The notes beneath the pieces were generated by a model. It was not told the DNA's origin. It saw only the letters and a program-made list of their open reading frames with translations, and ran no database searches. A program made the translations under genes and the position numbers. From NCBI GenBank assembly GCA_964471755.1, contig CAYYJM010000005.1:1-57654 (forward strand): a stretch of 57,654 bases of DNA. The letters run 5' to 3'. The first letter of the stretch is position 1; the number at the start of each line of letters is the position of its first letter. Source of the DNA: CAYYJM01 sp964471755 (GTDB lineage: Bacteria > Planctomycetota > Planctomycetia > Gemmatales > Gemmataceae). Positions 1 to 7,888 of the stretch are shown in pieces.

Positions 1-18
1 CGGCTCTGAAAGACTCTC

Positions 19-870
19 TCAATCGAAGAAGTGGTAGCGGATGATGCAGTACAGAGCCGTGAAGGCGTCCTTCAGGCCGATCTTCTTGCCCTCCTCGTAG
101 GTACGACCGGCGTAACTGATCGGGATCTCGTACACCCGCCAGCAGGGCTGTCGCTTCCGCGCCACCTTGGCTGTGATCTCCGGCTCGAAACCGAAGCGGT
201 CCGACTTCAGGTTCAGTCCCTGGAGAACCTCGCGGCGGAAGACCTTGTAGCACGTCTCCATGTCGGTCAGGTTCAGATTGGTGAACATGTTCGACAGCAG
301 GGTCAGCATCTTGTTCGCGATCGAGTGCCAGAAGTAGAGGACACGATGGCTCTCGCCGATGAAACGCGAACCGTAGACGACATCGGCCTTGCCCTCCAGG
401 ATCGGCTGAATCAGACGCGGATACTCGGCCGGGTCGTACTCCAGGTCGGCGTCCTGGACGACGACCACGTCGCCGGTGCAGTGGCGAAAGCCCTCGCGCA
501 GGGCCGCGCCCTTGCCCTGGTTCCGCTCCTGAAAGAAGACACGAACGTCGTCGCTCTCCAGCGTCCGCAGGATGTCACGCGTGCCATCGGTGGAACAGTC
601 ATCGACGATGATGATCTCCACCGGAATCTCAACGGCCTTGACCCGGCGAACGACCTCGGCGATCCAGCGTTCCTCGTTGTAGACCGGAATGACGACGGAC
701 AGCTTGAAGCCGTCCGGAATGGGGTAGAGGCCGAGCTGGCGGCAGGCCGGTTCGCCGAGCAGGCGGCGCAGCAGGGCCACGCGCTCCGGTTGCGTCAGGC
801 CGTGGTGGTTGTGGCGAATCCACTGATCCAGTGCCGTCGTGGTTTCGATCGCCGGGTTCCTGCTGGCCAT
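19..870 (-). CDS. GT2 family glycosyltransferase (dolichyl-phosphate-mannose-synthase type)
   Basis: A 283-residue family 2 glycosyltransferase that probably moves a sugar from a nucleotide donor to a polyprenyl-phosphate or glycan acceptor at the inner face of the membrane. The GT-A fold begins near residue 57 (LSVVIPVYNEERWI). A VDDCSTDGT segment and a QDADLEYDP segment follow, the latter holding the DxD metal/nucleotide site. No C-terminal membrane helices are seen, which fits the short DPM1-like subgroup rather than GtrB. The ATG at 870 is preceded by GGGAGA at good spacing. It is divergent from the sugar aminotransferase at 1105, so both may serve surface-glycan synthesis. The exact sugar cannot be told. 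Confidence 0.9.
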   Translation of the reverse strand: MASRNPAIETTTALDQWIRHNHHGLTQPERVALLRRLLGEPACRQLGLYPIPDGFKLSVVIPVYNEERWIAEVVRRVKAVEIPVEIIIVDDCSTDGTRDILRTLESDDVRVFFQERNQGKGAALREGFRHCTGDVVVVQDADLEYDPAEYPRLIQPILEGKADVVYGSRFIGESHRVLYFWHSIANKMLTLLSNMFTNLNLTDMETCYKVFRREVLQGLNLKSDRFGFEPEITAKVARKRQPCWRVYEIPISYAGRTYEEGKKIGLKDAFTALYCIIRYHFFD

Positions 871-1104
871 GGTTCGTCTCCCACTTTACCGACGCGAGGC
901 AGCATCCAGACCGGCCCCTGATCCCGAGGTATACCCTGGCAGGCAGGCCCGGAACAAGGGGACCTGCGCCGCGTCGCTCCTTCGGCTTGATTCGTTGGCG
1001 GCTTCGTGCCTATCCTTGGCCCATTCCTGGAGAGGCCGCTCTCTTCTCGCCGCGACCTCCCCGCCGAACTACAGGGACGTGTTGCGATTGGAGGGAGTCA
1101 AGTG

Positions 1105-2256
1105 ATGGCCCCATCGAATTCCATTCCGCTGGTCGATGTGCAAGCTCAGTACCGGGCTCTGGAACCGCAGCTGGCCGAGACGGTCCTGCGCGTCCTGGCC
1201 AGTGGCCAGGTGATCCTCGGCCCCGAAGTCACCGCCTTCGAGGCCGAGGTGGCGGAATACTGTGGCGTCAGCCATGGGATCGGCTGCGGTTCGGGCACCG
1301 AGGCCCTGTCGCTGGCCCTGCACGCCCTGGACATCGGGCCCGGCGACGAGGTCATCGTTCCGACCTACACCTTCTTCGCCACCGTCGGCTGCGTCTGCCG
1401 GACCGGGGCGACGCCCGTCTTCGTGGACATCGATCCGACGACGTTCAACCTCGATCCGCTCCAGGTCGAGAGCCGGATCACGCCGCGAACTCGGGCCATC
1501 ATTCCGGTTCATCTGTTCGGTCAGTGCGCCGACATGAACCCGATCTGGCGGATTGCCGAGCGACACAATCTGCTCCTGATCGAGGACGCGGCCCAGGCTC
1601 TCGGGTCGGAGTATCAGGGCAAGAAGGCCGGCAGCCTGGCGAGCATCGGCTGCCTGAGCTTCTACCCGAGCAAGAACCTCGGCGGCTTCGGCGATTCCGG
1701 CATGGCCCTCACCAATGATCCCGAGTGGGCCCGGAAGATGATCTGTCTGCGCACGCACGGCATGGAGCCGCGCTACCATCATCAGTATATCGGCTGGAAC
1801 GCCCGCATCGATGCGATCCAGGCCGCCCTGCTGCGGGTGAAGCTGCCCCACCTGGAGGACTACCTCACCGGTCGAGAGCAGGCCGCCCGGCGCTACGATG
1901 GCCTGATCGACGAGTCGTACCTGGGCCATTTCATGGAGCGTCCCGTGGCCCGGTCGCATCGCCGGCACACGTTCAATCAATACGTCGTCCGAGTGCCGCG
2001 TGCCGACCGCGACAACCTGGTCACGCACCTGAAGAGTCAGCACATCGGCTGCGAGATCTACTATCCGATCCCGCTGCATCTCCAGACGTGTCTGCGACAC
2101 CTGGGCTATCGCAAGGGCGACTTCCCGGCCAGCGAGGAAGCGGCCAGCTGCGTCCTGGCCCTGCCGATCTTCCCGGAGATCACCGAGGAACAGCAGGCCC
2201 GTGTGATCGGTGCGTGTGCGGCGTATCTGCGACATCGGCCGCGCGTCGCGGCGTGA
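1105..2256 (+). CDS. DegT/DnrJ/EryC1/StrS family PLP-dependent sugar aminotransferase
   Basis: A 383-residue enzyme of the DegT/StrS family, which transfers an amino group to a nucleotide-linked keto-sugar. It starts IPLVDVQAQY, typical of the family. GSGTEALSLAL binds the cofactor phosphate, IEDAAQALGS contains the PLP-pyridine Asp, and SFYPSKNLGGFGDSG contains the Schiff-base lysine (PSKN). The end is ALPIFPEITEEQQ, also typical. A longer reading frame opens at 1006, but the ATG at 1105 has a GGAGGGAG ribosome site and matches the usual family N terminus. The enzyme likely feeds amino-sugar precursors to glycan synthesis. The substrate is unknown. Confidence 0.93.
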   Translation: MAPSNSIPLVDVQAQYRALEPQLAETVLRVLASGQVILGPEVTAFEAEVAEYCGVSHGIGCGSGTEALSLALHALDIGPGDEVIVPTYTFFATVGCVCRTGATPVFVDIDPTTFNLDPLQVESRITPRTRAIIPVHLFGQCADMNPIWRIAERHNLLLIEDAAQALGSEYQGKKAGSLASIGCLSFYPSKNLGGFGDSGMALTNDPEWARKMICLRTHGMEPRYHHQYIGWNARIDAIQAALLRVKLPHLEDYLTGREQAARRYDGLIDESYLGHFMERPVARSHRRHTFNQYVVRVPRADRDNLVTHLKSQHIGCEIYYPIPLHLQTCLRHLGYRKGDFPASEEAASCVLALPIFPEITEEQQARVIGACAAYLRHRPRVAA

Positions 2257-2269
2257 GCGCGTCGTCTGC

Positions 2270-2322
2270 GAGAGCGGGAAGCGTCCGCGACGGAAACTCC
2301 GTCGCGGACGCTTCCCGCTCTC
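2270..2322. terminator. Perfect 25-bp stem hairpin between convergent genes
   Basis: Bases 2270-2294 are the exact reverse complement of 2298-2322, leaving a loop of only 3 nt. It lies between the stop of the aminotransferase (2256) and the stop of the M20 gene (2333), so it could end transcription from both sides. There is no clear T tract on either side. Confidence 0.75.
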
Positions 2323-2332
2323 GCCCGGAAAA

Positions 2333-3724
2333 TCACTTCCGACACAGATTCAGCACCGCCAGGCTCATCGTCAGCACGCCGGTTCGCAAGCTCGGTTCCG
2401 GGTCGGGGTAGTAGAACTCCGAGTGCGCCGACGGCAGCGGTTTGCCGCCCTCGCGTTGAGCCGCGGCAAACCGTTCCGGCGCGATCGTGCCCAGCCAGTA
2501 GAGGAAGATTGGCACGCCGCCCTGAGCGTAGCGGGCGAAGTCCTCGCCGCCCATGATCGGCGGCCGGGCGTTCACCTTCGTCTCGCCGAGTACCTCGCGG
2601 AAGACGGCCACCGTGCGACGTGTCAGGTTCGCGTCATTGACGAGGGCCGGTGTGAACTCTCCCGGATCGATCTTGACGATCGGCTCCGGGGCCCGCGCTC
2701 CGGCAGCGGCCGCCCTGGCGATCCGTTCGATGCCGTCCAGCAGGTGCTTGCGAACGCTGTCCCGAGTCGAACGCACCGTCAGTTGCAGTTTCACCTCGGC
2801 CGGGATGATGTTGTGCTTGCTGCCGCCGTGGATCGAACCGACGGTGACCACGGCCGGTTCCAGCGGATCGATCTCCCGGCTGACCAGCGTTTGCAGATCG
2901 AGAACGATGCGGGCGGCCAGGACGATGGGATCGACCGTGGTATGCGGTGCCGCGCCGTGACCGCCCTTGCCGCGGACGGTGATGTCCACGGTATCGACGT
3001 TGGCCAGGGCCAGACCCTCGGTGAAACCGATCTCGCCGGCCCGGCGGATGGTGTCGCAGTGCAGGGCCAGGGCGAAGTCCGGTTTGGGGAACTTCTGATA
3101 GAGGCCGTCAGCGAGCATCATCCGCGCCCCGGCACCGACCTCCTCGGCCGGCTGGGCGATGAAGACGAGCGTGCCACTCCAGCGATCCTTGAGCGCCGTC
3201 AGCACCCGGGCCGTGCCGATCCAGCAGGTCATGTGCATGTCGTGACCACAGGCGTGCATGACGCCGACCTCGCGGTCGTTCCTGTCACGCGTCCGGACCT
3301 TGCTGGCATAGGGGACGCCCGTGTTCTCGGTCACGGGAAGCGCGTCCATGTCAGTCCGAACGAGAATGGTTGGACCGGGGCCGTTCTTGAGAACGCAAAC
3401 GAGGCCATGGCCGCCGATCTTCTCGGTTACCGCGAAGCCGAGACTCTTCATCTCCTTGGCCAACCGGCCGGCCGTACGTTCTTCCTGGTACGAAAGTTCG
3501 GGCTGAACGTGCAGTTGCTTGTACAGGGTGTCCAGCGCCCCGGCCTCCTGATCGATCTGCTTCTTGATGGTGGCGGTCAGGCCCGTCAGGGTCTCACCGG
3601 TCAAAGGAGGCGGTCCGTCTTTCTTCCCCTCTGGCCGGGCGGTCAGCGTGCCGAGGAACCCCAGTAACAGGCCCAAAATCAGGCCGCCACGCACGCACCC
3701 GGTGCCCCATTTCGTTCTGCCCAC
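2333..3724 (-). CDS. Secreted M20 family amidohydrolase / aminoacylase-like metallopeptidase
   Basis: About 463 residues. The family hydrolyses N-acyl amino acids or amide bonds with a two-metal site. Metal-ligand segments are visible: RTDMDALPV, HACGHDMHM, AQPAEEVGAGA (catalytic and ligand Glu), ALHC and the C-terminal MGGEDFA. The dimerisation domain carries GKGGHGAAPH. A signal-peptide-like stretch (GGLILGLLLGFLGTLTA) sits near the N terminus, so it is probably exported. The start chosen is GTG at 3724, preceded by GAGGGGGAAG. The frame stays open upstream to 3925, but that extension is arginine-rich and lacks family similarity. Confidence 0.88.
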   Translation of the reverse strand: MGRTKWGTGCVRGGLILGLLLGFLGTLTARPEGKKDGPPPLTGETLTGLTATIKKQIDQEAGALDTLYKQLHVQPELSYQEERTAGRLAKEMKSLGFAVTEKIGGHGLVCVLKNGPGPTILVRTDMDALPVTENTGVPYASKVRTRDRNDREVGVMHACGHDMHMTCWIGTARVLTALKDRWSGTLVFIAQPAEEVGAGARMMLADGLYQKFPKPDFALALHCDTIRRAGEIGFTEGLALANVDTVDITVRGKGGHGAAPHTTVDPIVLAARIVLDLQTLVSREIDPLEPAVVTVGSIHGGSKHNIIPAEVKLQLTVRSTRDSVRKHLLDGIERIARAAAAGARAPEPIVKIDPGEFTPALVNDANLTRRTVAVFREVLGETKVNARPPIMGGEDFARYAQGGVPIFLYWLGTIAPERFAAAQREGGKPLPSAHSEFYYPDPEPSLRTGVLTMSLAVLNLCRK

Positions 3725-3948
3725 GGCTTCCCCCTCTCGGGATTCGGTTTCACGATCACTCGACCGATTTCGGTAGGGTAGCCGGAACGGGACAGATGTG
3801 CATGAAAAATCGCAAACCAGGGTTTGAAGAAAGTTGGGCTGAATACAATGACAGTGAGGGAGCCCCTCATTCCTCATCTCGTTGAGCAGCACCATTCGGT
3901 GCCACCAGCCCAGAAGTACCACCACGGCGAGAAGGCCGGAGTCCGACC

Positions 3949-4155
3949 ATGCGAGCCGATCGAATGACTTTGAAACAGCGTCAGAATATCTTCAAGTCCC
4001 TCGTCGATCTGCAGGACCGTCATCAGATGACGGTTCACGACACGATCACGCAGGTGAGCGAGCAGTACGGCATCACCGAACTGCAACTGCGCAAGATCCA
4101 GGATGAAGGGATCGAGGCCGAATGGCCACCCCTGAATCGGATACTGCGCCGGTGA
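3949..4155 (+). CDS. Small conserved-looking protein, 68 aa, function unknown
   Basis: A short charged protein (MRADRMTLKQRQ...LRKIQDEGIEAEWPPL) predicted to be mostly helical. The stretch DTITQVSEQYGITELQLRKI resembles a helix-turn-helix, as in small DNA-binding or sigma-region-4-like domains, but it is too short to assign. Codon use is regular and GC at third positions is high, so it looks coding. An in-frame ATG at 3964 is an alternative start. It lies between the divergent start of the M20 gene and a convergent zinc-ribbon protein. Confidence 0.6.
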   Translation: MRADRMTLKQRQNIFKSLVDLQDRHQMTVHDTITQVSEQYGITELQLRKIQDEGIEAEWPPLNRILRR

Positions 4156-4162
4156 AGAGAAG

Positions 4163-4203
4163 CAGCCTCCCCCCCTTTCCTGGATGGAAAGGGAGGGGAG
4201 CTG
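4163..4203. terminator. Hairpin between convergent genes
   Basis: A CCCTTTCC / GGAAAGGG stem with a 5-nt loop, extended outward by a C/G-rich stem with one mismatch and by CAGC/GCTG. It sits between the stops at 4155 (+) and 4215 (-) and could act as a bidirectional terminator. Confidence 0.55.
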
Positions 4204-4214
4204 TTCATGGCCTT

Positions 4215-4664
4215 TCAGATCGTTTCCGGAACCGGCTGCAGGGCCCGACCGCGCGGGTCGTAGAAACTCTCGTGCAGCAGGAAGATCTGCCGGCAGGTCA
4301 GCCCCAGTTCATGCAGCTGAATCATGAGACGATGCAGGGCTCGTGGCGACAGTCGCCGAGCGAGCAGTGCTTGCAGATGTCTTCCGCACAGATCAAGTTC
4401 GAGCCGTCGATCGCTCCGAAGGGGCGCGGTCTGGAAGTGCAGGATGCGCGGAGCCTTGCACACAGCACACGTCCCGGCAATCGGTGAGAATCGCAACGGT
4501 TCGGTCTGCCCCAGCAGGATGAGCTGCTGGCAATCCGGACAGACCGGAGCGCCATCGAGACGGTCCCAGGGACACCCTTCCGCGCCGCAACGGCTACAGG
4601 GCTCCAGCGGGGGTGGACTCGGGGCGGGCTGCCAACGAAGGGCGGTGGATGATGGTTGTGGCAC
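4215..4664 (-). CDS. Cysteine-rich zinc-ribbon-like protein, function unknown
   Basis: 149 residues with paired cysteines at about C23/C26, C42/C45 and C66/C69 and a later CxxH at about C93/H96. That layout suggests two structural zinc sites or treble-clef-like knuckles. No enzyme motif is seen and no known family is recognised. The start is GTG at 4664, with GAGGGAG just upstream. The C-terminal half (ALHRLMIQLHELGLTCRQIFLL) is helical. It is probably a nucleic-acid or protein-binding adaptor, but that is only a guess from the fold type. Confidence 0.65.
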   Translation of the reverse strand: MPQPSSTALRWQPAPSPPPLEPCSRCGAEGCPWDRLDGAPVCPDCQQLILLGQTEPLRFSPIAGTCAVCKAPRILHFQTAPLRSDRRLELDLCGRHLQALLARRLSPRALHRLMIQLHELGLTCRQIFLLHESFYDPRGRALQPVPETI

Positions 4665-5008
4665 GATCGGCTCCCTCTACCAGGGCCGGAATTACCTGTC
4701 CTTCCCTCCTTCGGCCAATTCCGCAGTCGTTCACCACAAAAAGCTCGCGATTCTCTCGAAGCGCTAACCCCGGGCTGCGACCCGTTACGCGATGTTAACT
4801 TCGGTTAGCGCCAGCGTAGACATTCCTTCGGAGAGGGAACCCAGACAGTCGCCGGTCGTATTCCCTAAGTAATATCCAAGGAATGAGTTAAGGATCGACA
4901 CGCAAAATCTTCGCGAGTGGCCCCGGGAAGTGGAAACACGGCACGGGATGTGCCTGAGAGAAGGCACTACTCCTGACCTCCTTGTGAACTCGCGACTGGG
5001 ACCCGGTC
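4665..5008. other. Intergenic region between divergent genes
   Basis: 344 bp with no supported gene. It is less GC-rich than its surroundings and must hold the promoters of the divergent genes at 4664 (-) and 5009 (+). A TAATAT at 4870-4875 could be a -10 element for the plus-strand gene, but no matching -35 is evident. Confidence 0.4.
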
Positions 5009-5446
5009 ATGACTGCAACGCTGATTCGTCCGACGTTGACCTCTCTGCACGACCTGCCGACGCTCCAGGCGGTCAGTGAATCGGTCGGCCGGCTGGAACT
5101 GAAGCTGGAGACGGATACGAACCGTTACTGGATTACCACCGAGGGCGTGGCGCAACGGACGACTGGGTTGCCGGTCAACTGCGTGGTGGGCTATGTGACC
5201 GTCGAGCGACGTCTGGCAGACGGCGAGTGGGACCTCCAGGCCGTCTACAGTCCGGAAGCCTGGAAACTGTCCCAGGGCTTCGATTACGCCTACCTGCTGC
5301 TGCAACATCGCAACCAGATCGAGGATGAACTCGAATTGGCCTTTTCATGGGAACAGGTTCGTGAGCTGGAAGAGATCGATGCCGAACTGGAGCAGGTGAA
5401 CCAGATTCTGAGCGACCTGGCCCGAACCGTGCGAACGGGAGTGTGA
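5009..5446 (+). CDS. Hypothetical protein, 145 aa
   Basis: No known family is recognised. The N-terminal two thirds look like a mixed beta sheet (WITTEGVAQRTTG, CVVGYVTVERRL). The last 50 residues form a charged, likely coiled-coil helix (QIEDELELAFSWEQVRELEEIDAELEQVNQIL). There is no signal peptide or membrane segment, so it is probably cytoplasmic. It is followed by a long hairpin at 5468-5524 and then a tRNA, so it is probably a single-gene transcript. Confidence 0.65.
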   Translation: MTATLIRPTLTSLHDLPTLQAVSESVGRLELKLETDTNRYWITTEGVAQRTTGLPVNCVVGYVTVERRLADGEWDLQAVYSPEAWKLSQGFDYAYLLLQHRNQIEDELELAFSWEQVRELEEIDAELEQVNQILSDLARTVRTGV

Positions 5447-5467
5447 AGAGGGGGGTAGGAAAAAAAG

Positions 5468-5524
5468 AGACCGGCAGGATTGTTTGAGTGTCGCCCACTC
5501 ACTCGAACCATCAACTGCCGGTCT
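5468..5524 (+). terminator. Terminator-like hairpin after the 145-aa gene
   Basis: AGACCGGCAG (5468-5477) pairs perfectly with CTGCCGGTCT (5515-5524). The intervening segment can form an inner stem through GAGTG / CACTC. The AT-rich GTAGTTATAAT follows. Confidence 0.6.
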
Positions 5525-5625
5525 GTAGTTATAATAGCAGGGTCTTCCCGGAAGTCAAGGAACAGTTTCCCTTCGCGCCAGTGTCACGACGTGGTAGGCT
5601 ACACCCGTCACTCGGTGGTCATTGC

Positions 5626-5708
5626 GCGAGAGTGGCGGAACGGCAGACGCACTGGACTTAGGATCCAGCGCCCGCAAGGGCGTGCGGGTTCAAATCCCGC
5701 CTCTCGCA
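5626..5708 (+). tRNA. tRNA-Leu (anticodon TAG)
   Basis: An 83-nt type II tRNA. The acceptor stem GCGAGAG pairs with CTCTCGC, and the discriminator base is A at 5708. The anticodon stem is CTGGA/TCCAG around loop CTTAGGA, giving UAG. The variable arm CGCCCGCAAGGGCG is long, as expected for leucine. The T arm is GCGGG-TTCAAAT-CCCGC. The CCA end is not encoded. Confidence 0.96.
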
Positions 5709-5709
5709 T

Positions 5710-6186
5710 TCACGCCGGCACGACGAACCCCAGGTGGTTCTCAGCATGGCGTAACTGGAATTGTTCCCACTGTTCAAGCGACAGCCGACCCAGGAGTGGG
5801 CTGGGGTGCCGTTGCGGCTCCGCACGCCAGCGGGCGACCGCCCTGCGCAGGTGGGCCAGTCCCTCCTCAGTCGAGATCTCCCGTTGCGGCGTGACGAGCT
5901 TCGCCTCGCGTTCGCTCCACCGAAAGCCAGGCTTCATGGCGCTGCGAACCAGGTAGCCCCTGAACGGTCTGGCGACCCAGCGGACATACCACGGTATTGT
6001 CAGCGGGAAGCCGTCCAGCGTGAATTCCAGCCACACCGAAATGTGATCGAGGATCTGGCCGAGCGACCAGTTGCCCAGTGTCCGCACCGACCCGGTGGCC
6101 AGTGCCTGGGCCTCCGTAAGCATCTCTTCCAGGGTCGTGAATCGCAGGACACGTCGGCTCTGTACCTTTGCCGTGTTCACCGTCAT
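5710..6186 (-). CDS. DUF1569 (DinB-like) protein
   Basis: 158 residues. NWSLGQILDHISVWLE near the N terminus and QFQLRHAENHLGFV at the C terminus match DUF1569, a helical bundle related to DinB-like metal-binding proteins. The His residues in LDHIS and RHAENH are candidate metal ligands. The function is not established. The start is ATG at 6186, preceded by GGGAGGAGG. The frame is open further upstream, but the ribosome site is decisive. It converges on the tRNA-Leu, its stop lying 1 nt beyond the tRNA end. Confidence 0.8.
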   Translation of the reverse strand: MTVNTAKVQSRRVLRFTTLEEMLTEAQALATGSVRTLGNWSLGQILDHISVWLEFTLDGFPLTIPWYVRWVARPFRGYLVRSAMKPGFRWSEREAKLVTPQREISTEEGLAHLRRAVARWRAEPQRHPSPLLGRLSLEQWEQFQLRHAENHLGFVVPA

Positions 6187-6260
6187 GGTCGGCCTCCTCC
6201 CAGAATCCGGAGATGTTGTACGGATCGACCTCCCTATCATGCCAGCGGGAGGAACCGTTT

Positions 6261-7268
6261 GTGTCGAGCCTGGCGACGATGTCCGTAGAACACCTGCCGC
6301 TGCTCCTGACCGGAGCAACCGGCGTGGCCGGCTACAACGCGCGCTTCCATTTTCTGGCTCACTTTCCCGGTCAGGTCGTCAGTCTTCGGCCGATGCAGAC
6401 GCCGGATTTTGTCGGCGACGATGTCGTCGGCATCGACAGCGAGGACGAGGTCGGCCTCGAACGTCTCTTTCGGCAGTACGGCTTTCGCACGATCCTCAAC
6501 GCCACGGGCAACTGCGCCCTCAAGGTCTGCGAACTGAACGCCGACATGGCCCGCCGGATCAATACGTCGAGTGCCGCCCTGATCGCCCGCCTGGCGGTCC
6601 GCTTCGGAGCCCGACTCGTCCACGTCTCCAGTGATCTGGTCTTCTCGGGCACGCTCGGCCGACCCTACCGCGAGGACGACGCCACCGACCCGGTGACGGT
6701 CTACGGCAAGTCGATGGTCGGCGGGGAGACGGCCATCGGAGAACTGCACCCGACTGCGGCGATTCTGCGCATGTCGCTACCGATGGGGCCGAGCTTCAAC
6801 GGCCATGCCGGCGCGATCGACTGGATTCAATCGCGTTTCCGAGCCGGTCGGCCAGCGACGCTCTACTACGACGAGGTCCGCAGCGCCACCTACTGCGACG
6901 ATCTGAACGCCGTCTTCGAGCATTTCCTCGCCACCCGCGAACCGGGGATCTTTCATCTCGCCGGGCCGCGCGGCGTGACGCTCTTCCAGATCGGTCAAGT
7001 CGTCAACCGCGTCGGCGGATATCTACCGGACCTGCTGCACGGCAAGCTCCGCCACGAGGCCGGACCGATGCCGCCACGGGCGGGTGACTGCCGAATGACC
7101 GGGACGAAGTTGCGCCGCGTCCTGGCCTGCGAGGCGTTCCAGCCCTGGCCCCTCGGCGACGAACTGGTGCCGACCGATCGAACCTGGCACTTCGACCGAC
7201 CGCTCGGCGAGGGGAATGGACCGGAACGCCTGCGTGAGCGGCTGTATCGGTATCCCGACCCGGCCTGA
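6261..7268 (+). CDS. RmlD-like NAD(P)-dependent sugar reductase / epimerase (SDR superfamily)
   Basis: About 335 residues with an extended-SDR fold: the nucleotide-binding LLLTGATGVAGYNARFHFL, then ILNATGNCALKVCE and LVHVSSDLVFSG, which match dTDP-4-dehydrorhamnose reductase-type proteins. A YGKS segment holds the catalytic Tyr and Lys. It probably reduces or epimerises a nucleotide sugar for surface glycans. The likely start is GTG at 6261, 8 nt after GGGAGGA. The ATG at 6279 is the alternative. The N-terminal glycine motif is GATGVAG rather than the usual GxxGxxG, which is still within SDR variation. Confidence 0.82.
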   Translation: MSSLATMSVEHLPLLLTGATGVAGYNARFHFLAHFPGQVVSLRPMQTPDFVGDDVVGIDSEDEVGLERLFRQYGFRTILNATGNCALKVCELNADMARRINTSSAALIARLAVRFGARLVHVSSDLVFSGTLGRPYREDDATDPVTVYGKSMVGGETAIGELHPTAAILRMSLPMGPSFNGHAGAIDWIQSRFRAGRPATLYYDEVRSATYCDDLNAVFEHFLATREPGIFHLAGPRGVTLFQIGQVVNRVGGYLPDLLHGKLRHEAGPMPPRAGDCRMTGTKLRRVLACEAFQPWPLGDELVPTDRTWHFDRPLGEGNGPERLRERLYRYPDPA

Positions 7269-7273
7269 TCCGC

Positions 7274-7888
7274 TCACGTTTGATCCGGACAGAAGGCTCC
7301 GATCCGAAACGGCACGACCTCGACACCCAACTCCGGCCATCGCTGCCACAGGTCAGCGAAGCACGGATCGACGATGTCGCGTGGATGCACGCCGCCCGGA
7401 TCGAGCCGACCGGCAGGGCCTACCGACTTGAGCAGATGGAGAGTCCGCACTCCCAGGGCCGCCGCCAGCACCAGGGCGACCGAATCGCTGGTCGCCTCCC
7501 AGGTGTGCGGCAGGAGGGCCTCGCCCGCTTCGCGCTCCAGTTCGCCGAGCAGCGACCAGGGCTCGAGGATGGCCAACTCGCGATCCACCCAGCAGGCGAA
7601 CACGTCTTCTCGCCGACCAGCAATCCGGCCGCCGCGCAGAAGCGATCGGACGGCGTGAGCGTTGAGCGCCAGTCCGCGCAGGGCCAGGTCGTGGGCGACG
7701 GCCTCGCCAAGACCGTGAATGCGATCGAGAACGCGGACGGCGTCGGTCGTCGGTCCACCACCGACGAGAAGGGCGAGGCGATCCATTCCCTGAGCCGCGA
7801 GCGCATCGAGGTAGGCGCGCAGACGCCGACCCAGGTCGGGCTGGTCGAGCAGACTGCCGCCCAGTTTCACCAGACAGGCCACACTCAC
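7274..7888 (-). CDS. mfnE: Amino-acid-kinase-fold protein, MfnE-like (methanofuran precursor kinase)
   Basis: About 204 residues of the amino acid kinase superfamily, with a phosphate-binding LVKLGGSLL near the start, LLVGGGPTTDAVR, and a nucleotide-site TSDSVALVLAAALG. In methanogens MfnE phosphorylates the furan phosphate intermediate of methanofuran. Its partner there is MfnF, and here an MfnF-like gene directly precedes it. The start is GTG at 7888, overlapping the upstream TGA as GTGA, so the two are translationally coupled. A longer frame opens at 7957 but would run inside the mfnF-like gene. The substrate assignment rests on family plus neighbour. Confidence 0.72.
   Translation of the reverse strand: MSVACLVKLGGSLLDQPDLGRRLRAYLDALAAQGMDRLALLVGGGPTTDAVRVLDRIHGLGEAVAHDLALRGLALNAHAVRSLLRGGRIAGRREDVFACWVDRELAILEPWSLLGELEREAGEALLPHTWEATSDSVALVLAAALGVRTLHLLKSVGPAGRLDPGGVHPRDIVDPCFADLWQRWPELGVEVVPFRIGAFCPDQT

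Noticed and set aside
2210..3667. Long plus-strand open frame of 485 aa opposite the M20 amidohydrolase
   Set aside because: The opposite strand clearly encodes M20 motifs. GC-rich genes leave long antisense frames, and this one has no family features.
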